64,000 nt of DNA, taken from assembly GCA_030686995.1 (NCBI GenBank), contig CM060685.1, positions 123,190,823-123,254,822 on the forward strand. Direction: 5' to 3'. The notes below the pieces were generated by a model. The model was not told where the DNA came from and made no database searches. It was given only the letters and a program-made list of their open reading frames with translations. The translations under genes and the position numbers were made by a program. Positions within the stretch are counted from its first letter, which is position 1. Each line of letters starts with the position of its first letter. Shown here piece after piece: positions 57,689-64,000 of this stretch. Source of the stretch: Artemisia argyi. Taxonomy: Eukaryota; Streptophyta; Magnoliopsida; Asterales; Asteraceae.

Positions 57689-60600
57689 ATGGTGAGAGGG
57701 AAGACTCAGTTGAGGAGGATAGAAAATGCTACAAGTAGACAAGTGACATTTTCCAAGAGAAGGAATGGTTTGTTGAAGAAAGCTTTTGAGCTTTCAGTAC
57801 TTTGTGATGCTGAAGTTGCTCTCATCATCCTCTCCCCAAAAGGCAAATTATATGAATATGCAAGTTCAAGGTTTCACCTTTTGTTTGATTTACTTTATGT
57901 GTTCATTCTTATGTTTTTAATCCACCATGCATACACATTCTGTGCATATCTTGTAAGTATGCGTACATACTAAACACTAGGCAAAAAACTTGTAAATTTG
58001 CTTACATACTCTCTTTTTTTAACGGCAAATTGATCATAGCATAGCAAGAGGCTAGGCAAAAATTACAGGGAAATTGGTAGGGCGCTACAAGGGTCCAATT
58101 TATAGCATGGATAATGAATTCAAATAGATGAAATTTGTCAATTAAAATGGAACCCTAAGAAATATACATATCTTTTTTATATAATAAAACAAAACCTCAA
58201 GTGAGGACTTTCGTATTTTGAAAAAAAAGAATGTTTCCTTATTAGGTTATAATTGAATTATTATTTTTTAATTTATATATTTATAAATCTGTTTTGTTGA
58301 TATACTACACAAGCAGAAAATAAATACAAAAAATATAGATAAGAAACAACTAACAATATGATTAAATTTTTTAAAGGATTATCTTTAATAATAAAAAACT
58401 ATAATTAAAAATCTTGAGGACTTTCGTATTTCGAAAAAAAAAAATGTTTCCTTATTAGGTAATAATTGAATTATTATTTTTTGATTTATAAATTTATAAA
58501 TTTGTTTTGTTGATATACTACACAAGTAGAAGATAAATACAAAAAATATAGATAAGAAGCAACTAATAATATGATTAAACTTTTTAAATGATTCTCTTTA
58601 ATAATAAAAAACTATAATAAAAAATCATAAATAAAACAAAACAAAACAAAGATTAAATTATTTGTTTTTTAATAAATAAAAATTTATCGTTAAAAAAATT
58701 TAAAAAAAAACCCGCGCGTGCGTGGGCATTATAAATAGTGTATTATATACTGAAAGGACCTTCAATTACTAGATTTATCTAGCTATGATAGCATAACATA
58801 ACGGCCCAGGTTTGTAAGCTTGTGTTGGTTGTCACTTGAAACTTTGAAAATATGATAACTTAAATGAGCATCAATCTAGTTTGTTGCAACTCGATTAACT
58901 GCATACATTATTTGTGCTGTGAATGTGTTCAGCATGAAAGAGACAGTGGAACGTTATAGGCGTTATGTTAAAGAGACTCGTATCCAGAATTCTCCATGTC
59001 CAGAAGATGTCCAGGTTTGATGTCTTTCTAAAGAGCTTGATGTTCCTTCAATCTTAATTAGGATCTTGACATGGTGTTTGTTCTTCCTTGATGATCAGTA
59101 TATGCAATCTGTATCTAAAAAGCACAAAATGTTCTTTGCTCTGTATTCAACAACAAAACGTGTCTTAATCGATATCAATGAATCTTGAACTTGATTTTGA
59201 TTATTAACCTTTAGAACTAATTTTATTCTTTGGTTTTATTCAATGGAAGCATATGAGGCAGTTGGCTGCAGATATGGCAAAGGAGATAGAGATCTTAGAA
59301 GTTGCAAAAAGGTGCAAACTGTAGTCTTAATTGTATAGCTATTATATCATCAATTAACTCATCTTTATCTATTTCATCACATATAGAAATTATTTGTACT
59401 TTAGCCTTTAAAAAAGAAAGAAATTATTTGTACTTGGCATAAACTCTCAATTATAACTATTTCAGTGCAACCTTATCGAGTTATCATGAATGCATTCCAA
59501 CAAAGTCGGTCTAAGGGGGGCGTTTTGATGCTTAATTAAAATACCTTCATAAAAAACACTCAAAACCGAATATTAACTATTTGAGAATGTTATAACAAGA
59601 ATCAATTTGCGTATGCTAAAAGAAATGTAAATAGAAATGCGATATGGGAATACATTTCATTTTCATTGTTTTGTTGAAACCGTGGAGTAAAAGTTAGTTA
59701 TAAACTTACAATGTTAACAATGCCGTAGCTAGGAAAATGGAGGCCCTGTAACTAAACATGATAATTAGAAATATATTGTAACGATTTAATTTTTATGAGT
59801 TTTTCATTAGTGTCACCCACTTGAAGTAAAATTTAACAAATATTTAAAACAAAATTCCATATATCGTCAATATTTTGAAGTTTTAAATAAATTTTGAGGC
59901 CACAACTATATAAAAAGGTATTTATTTTAAGCCTTTAAAAATTTGTGGCCATGTGCGTGCGAGTGCACACCTCGCACACCCTCGAATACGGCTCTGAATG
60001 TCAACATTTTTTTTATGCTGTTTTAGGAAAGAAACACAAATACTATAATACTGCATCAATCTTATAGGAAAATACTGGGAGAAGGTCTGGGATCAAGCTC
60101 CATTGAAGAACTGCTACTAATTGAACAGCAGCTGGAGAGGAGTGTATGCATTATTAGAGCAAGAAAGGTTGACTTTTCTATAAAATTAAAACCTTTTTAC
60201 TTATTATTTTACGTATTTTTTTTTTCTAGAAATTTATACTTGACTATATTGATTCTTGATTTGAAACGTTTCTAGGTTTATTTGGTGTTCATCTTTAACC
60301 TCTCTTTTTTTATGGTGTAGATGCAAGTTTACGGTGAAAAGGTTGAACAGTTACAATCAAAGGTAATAAAAACAATAATTTTTAAGTTTCTTATTCAACT
60401 AAACAATCTACTAAGTTTTTTTTATCCAATTCTATCAATCTTACTGAGAGTGTATAGTTATATTTTACACTAATAACAGTAATTAATAATTGAAAAAGTT
60501 ACTGACAACTTGTTTTCTTTGATTTTTATATACTTAGGAGAAAATGCATAAAGCTGAAAATGCAGAACTAAACGAGAAGGTAAGTTGGATTTTGTTAATT

Positions 60601-61079
60601 TATACTTTACTGTTGTACTGTTAACTTCAATGGTGGCAAAGTTTATGAGTAACCAAGATGAAACTCCGAGCCATGCATAAACTCATACATGATTTGGCAT
60701 GTGTTTAACAAGTAAAACTCGTCATTTGCTAAATACCAAAAACATGGTAACAGAATTAACTTCCCTTTTAAAATCTTGTAAAAGTTTACATAGAACTTCA
60801 TGCTTCAAGCTAGTTGTCTATCTTCTACCAGGTACAACTTGTTAATTAGTATTAGTTTAGAGTAGAGCCAAAACAAACTTGTTTTAATTATAATTAACAT
60901 ATACCTCACGCATGTTGCATACATTTCTGTAGTATCTTCAAATGATAGCCGGATCAGTAGAAAGGGACGGAAATTTTATGGACATGGAAAATGAAGATAT
61001 ATCAGATGTGGAAACAGAATTGTTCATCGGACAACCAAAGAGAGAAATCAAGAAAAATCAGCGAAAATCATTTATGTGA
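57689..61079 (+). CDS. SOC1-like: MIKC MADS-box transcription factor, SOC1/TM3 clade
   Basis: DNA-binding transcription factor, predicted nuclear, of the clade that includes SOC1 and AGL42/71/72 (flowering-time and meristem regulators that bind CArG boxes as dimers). Seven GT-AG exons: 57689-57870, 58933-59014, 59250-59311, 60068-60167, 60321-60362, 60538-60579 and 60933-61079. They give 657 nt and 218 aa with no breaks. The MADS domain is residues 1-60 ([40 protein letters not shown]). The I region and K-box coiled coil follow (about 88-170, including [20 protein letters not shown]). The C-terminus carries the clade's SOC1 motif as [11 protein letters not shown], where the usual 'GLP' reads 'GQP'. 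The start is the ATG of the standard MVRGK N-terminus. Intron 1 holds a Helitron-like insert and intron 3 a hAT MITE. Exact orthology within the clade is not settled by eye. Confidence 0.95.
58171..58738 (+). mobile_element. Helitron-like element in MADS intron 1
   Basis: Begins TCTTTTTTATATAATAAAAC directly after an A. It ends ATAG directly before a T, 8 to 12 bases after a GC-rich hairpin CCCGCGCGTGCGTGGG (58711-58726). Non-autonomous Helitrons start TC, end CTRR with a 3' hairpin, and insert between A and T; only the terminal C differs here. It is non-coding and has an internal 213-bp tandem duplication. Confidence 0.6.
58203..58630. repeat. 213-bp tandem duplication inside the Helitron-like element
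   Basis: Units start GAGGACTTTCGTATTT at 58203 and at 58416 and stay alike along their whole length, including 'TTGATATACTACACAAG'. A few substitutions separate them. Confidence 0.9.
59718..59996. mobile_element. hAT-type MITE in MADS intron 3
   Basis: 279 bp between octamers AATGTTAA (59710-59717) and AATGTCAA (59997-60004), 7 of 8 identical. The ends CAATGCCGTA and CAGAGCCGTA are imperfect inverted repeats. Non-coding. Confidence 0.6.
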
Positions 61080-61850
61080 TATCACATTATATATGCTGGT
61101 GCATGTGTGGGCATCTTAAATACTCATATGAGTAATGTTTATAGAAGAATACATCCGTAAACAAGCCCTTTTATAACCTTATTAATTATATGCATGTTGA
61201 TGTATCTCAGACACTTAATATGTTAATACGCAAGCATTAAACAAAGATTAATTGGAATAAATTGTTGTAAATATAGATCTTTGAGAAGAATCAAACCTAT
61301 TATCTATGTGGCTTGAACATGACATAAAAAAATTGGTAATATATATGTTTATGTATTTTGAACGCATAATTATATTGTCTTAGATTATAGTGAAGAGCTA
61401 TAGCTGGAAGGATTATGTGTACAGAAACAAGCCTGCAAATAGCTTTAATTTAATTGTTCACATATGCGGATACTGGTTAAAATCTTGCGGCGACTTTTAT
61501 TATTTTTAGCCGGAGGTAAATTCATAATCCAAAATGGCACTCCAGCATATTGCTAGAGGCATTTAATAAATTGAAAAGTTATGGAGCAAGCCATGCTTTC
61601 TGTTACAACTCCACTCAATCCAACTTACTAATCTTCCTACTTCTATTAGAAACAGGTAAACGGATGAGATTTGCATTTCTCAGGTACCAGGGAGGGTGAG
61701 TCTTTAACTCACATGACACGGCGTAATTAACGGTTGTGTTATAACATAGTAAATTTTTTTGGTAGGTACACCATTTCTTTGATTAGGGTTTAAGCATGCG
61801 AAAAGGCCTTATAGCGGATCCTTAAGAGGGGGTTTTGGGGTGGGGTGGGT

Positions 61851-61881
<31 letters not shown>

Positions 61882-62938
61882 GGCGCCATTTCTTTTATTG
61901 GAAATACGCCATTTGAATTTCCCAGCCTCGGGCAATTCTTGAGGATATCTTTAATCTTTTCTAGATACACTGTTGCTGGGTTTGTACTATGCGGACAAGG
62001 GCCAACGTTCATTTATCTTTCCAATTATCTATTTTATCTAATAAAATAAGCTTTTGTATAAGTATCTCTAAGCTTGGAGCATTAAAAATTCGTTTAATGC
62101 GCTTACGTGTCTTACCAAAAATTAGCTACTTTGTTAACTATTAAAGACATTCAATAAGCACGCTCCAATTCAAATCAACATCTTCCTCTACACGCTGCAT
62201 TCAATTTTCCGTTTAATTATTCCTCTCTACGTTTTTTAGTAGGTTACAAATCATACACTAAACAGTTTCCGTAAATCCAAAAAATCGTAGGGATGCAAAA
62301 AATCAGAACACTCACTTCCTCCTCAAGTTTCGGTCTCAACTATTTTTGTAAACCGATTGATATAGATGTTGATTTGCCAGCCCATTATGATTTTGTTATT
62401 TTTTAAATCGGTAAGTTATTTACTTTTTCTCTTTTTCGTTTCAATTTTGTTTGAATTTCGTTTATATTTGTTTCTTACATATGTTCTTTTCTGTTGATAT
62501 ATGTTGATTAATTATACTATGTTAATAAATTATTAAAGCCCTAATTAATATGAATTATAATGAATTTGTATGAAACCCTAATAATTTTAACATTTGGGGA
62601 AAATTGGGTTAAATTGGGGAAAAAGGTTATCGTATGCAACTAAATTTAATTTGGGGAAAATTGGTTAAAATTGGTAGAAAGGCTTATCATAGTGTTATAA
62701 AATTGAATTTCGTTTGTAACATATAGTTTTAATTTTAATTTTTATTATTTTTATTATACCAAATTTTTTGTTAAAGACAAATAAGAATTAATGAAATAAT
62801 TAGATGAATAGTTTCTTAATTTATGTCTGTTAATATTTTCCTAAATTTAGTTATATTTATGCCTATATAATGTAAGTAAGTTGTACATTGTTTACCACAT
62901 TAACATTTCAAATTATCACTTTCATCAAGCATAAAAAA
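61080..62938. other. Intergenic DNA between MADS and RPA-like genes
   Basis: 3' flank of the MADS gene, then DNA with no gene. Contains a (GT)n tract and a G-run at 61849-61883 and an imperfect repeat of 'TTGGGGAAAATTGG' at about 62595-62690. Confidence 0.5.
61849..61883. repeat. GT repeat followed by G-run
   Basis: About eight GT units run into 19 or 20 G. This is an assembly-sensitive tract that could form G-quadruplex-like structure. Confidence 0.9.
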
Positions 62939-64000
62939 ATGGCTACATATATTGCAGGGTTTATCAATGACTTATCGGCAGTTAAAGACAACATCAAACT
63001 GCGTGTGCGAATAGTAAGAAGTTGGATGCAGGACGTGTATGGGAAACAAGGATTGAAAAACATGAAATTAGTGATTATGGATGAACAGGTAAGTAAATAT
63101 ATTATAAATCAATATCTAACATTTAATCCTACAACTTCCTTACTAATTTATTTGTTTGGTATATTCGATTGGAACAGGGCACTAAGATGCAAGCGACTAT
63201 GCGTATGGCATTGGTGAATGGCTTTAAGCACAAGGTTGAAGAAGGAAGTGCTGTTACACTGTCTCGATACAGTCTTGGGGAGATCCAGCCCAATTATCGC
63301 ATGGTCAACAAACCACTTCGTCTGAGTTTTTTGTCCAACACAATAATTGAACCATGTCCTGACTTTACCGGTTCTGTTTATGGGTTTGAATTTAGATCAT
63401 TCACAACAATAGTCGATCTGAAGCAGGATGAAGACGGGCAGTTTGGTACGTAATTCTTGATATGTTTTTCTTATATAATACTATCTGTAAAAATCACATT
63501 ATTTTTTAAAAAGTTCCACATTGTGCTGTATTTAAAATTTTGTAGATGTAATTGGGCATGTGGTTGCTTGTGACGATTTAGATAACTACGATAAGAATGG
63601 CAGATCAGGCAAGAAGAAGCCGTTGACCCTGGCTGATGCCGAGTGAGTACCGTTAACTTTTTAGTGTTTCTATGTACAATAATAAATTATATAGTTGTAC
63701 TTTGTTCTGTTTCTTATTTTTATAGCACTTGCAGTGGCAACGAAGTTAGATGTACGTTGTGGGGTGCATATGCGCAGCAGTTTCAAGATTTTGTCGATGC
63801 TTGCCCCAACCGGGTAAAATCATGCTAATTCTTCAATTTGGCATGATGAAGATATGGGACGGTATACTTCTGAATGATTTTATATATGCTACTTTCCTAT
63901 ATGTTATAATCCATTAAGCTTATTCAATATTATGACTGAATAGGCAAAATAGGAGTTCAAAATGCTTATAATGGGACAAGGCTTTTTCTGTTTAACGAGA
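62939..64000 (+). pseudogene. RPA70-like DUF223 protein, 5' part, with apparent frameshift
   Basis: Single-stranded DNA-binding OB-fold protein related to replication protein A large subunit; this DUF223 type is abundant in plants and often linked to Helitrons. Exons: 62939-63088, 63178-63445, 63546-63642, 63726-63861 and 63944 onward, running off the window. It encodes MATYIAGFINDLSAVKDNIK, then LSRYSLGEIQPNYRMVNKPL and WGAYAQQFQDFVDACPN. In exon 4 the frame is lost at about 63816-63819 in an A-run. One base further the expected block continues (MLILQFGMMKIWDG joined to KIGVQNAYNGTRLFLFN), so one base appears to be missing. This is either a pseudogene or a sequencing indel. An alternative is that the GTAAAA at 63814 is used as a donor, but then exon 5 is out of phase. 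Confidence 0.7.

Noticed and set aside
58203..58630. CRISPR-like or satellite array
   Set aside because: Only two tandem units of 213 bp, without spacers, within a Helitron-like element in a plant intron.
63814..63943. Intron starting at GTAAAA after CCCAACCGG in the RPA-like gene
   Set aside because: Using it leaves exon 5 out of phase and discards a coding-like block (MLILQFGMMKIWDG) that fits the family, so a one-base frameshift explains the data better.

Overview
This is plant nuclear DNA from a eudicot, most likely Asteraceae. It is AT-rich, its genes have many introns, and most of the space is nested transposable elements. The family inference rests mainly on the long third ORF of the Copia element at 48610-51555, a protein type I know from Asteraceae retrotransposons, and on an Au-type SINE at about 54133-54345. 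The species cannot be named from sequence alone.

Four host-type genes are visible. (1) 3126-7164, minus: an intact 11-exon subtilisin-like protease of the SBT4.14/XSP1 type, 745 aa when spliced. (2) 13529-20685, plus: an intact 5-exon CRM-domain group II intron splicing factor (mitochondrial CAF-like, mCSF1 type), 401 aa. (3) 57689-61079, plus: an intact 7-exon MIKC MADS-box gene of the SOC1/TM3 clade, 218 aa. (4) 62939 to the window end, plus: the 5' part of an RPA70-like DUF223 gene with an apparent one-base frameshift. These genes look functionally independent: secreted proteolysis, organelle intron splicing, flowering-type transcriptional control and single-stranded DNA binding.

The rest is mobile DNA. 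1370-2702 is a Mutator-like element with 104-bp terminal inverted repeats and a perfect 9-bp target duplication. 9180-12304 holds a broken NAM-associated/trihelix-like gene split by a TRIM retrotransposon and about 1.4 kb of other DNA. 21571-32427 is a decayed, RT-less Ty3/Gypsy element (Athila/Tat-like) whose gag is interrupted by a 4,057-bp solo LTR with a GTTAC duplication. 32950-38470 carries several hAT elements and MITEs. 40315-52125 is a young 11.8-kb SIRE-type Copia element that landed, with a TATTG duplication, inside a hAT transposase gene (39966-53866). Further hAT, Helitron-like, foldback and Tourist-like elements sit in introns of the host genes.

The most interesting structure is inside the Copia element. 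Between pol and the 3' LTR it carries an uninterrupted 981-codon third ORF, and head-to-head with it an antisense ORF (47224-47682, minus) with its own TATA box. The region between them looks like a divergent promoter with a 114-bp-period tandem repeat. Gag and pol contain stop codons while the third ORF does not. A CCACTG/CAGTGG motif recurs through the element and forms a perfect 10-bp inverted repeat in the 5' LTR.
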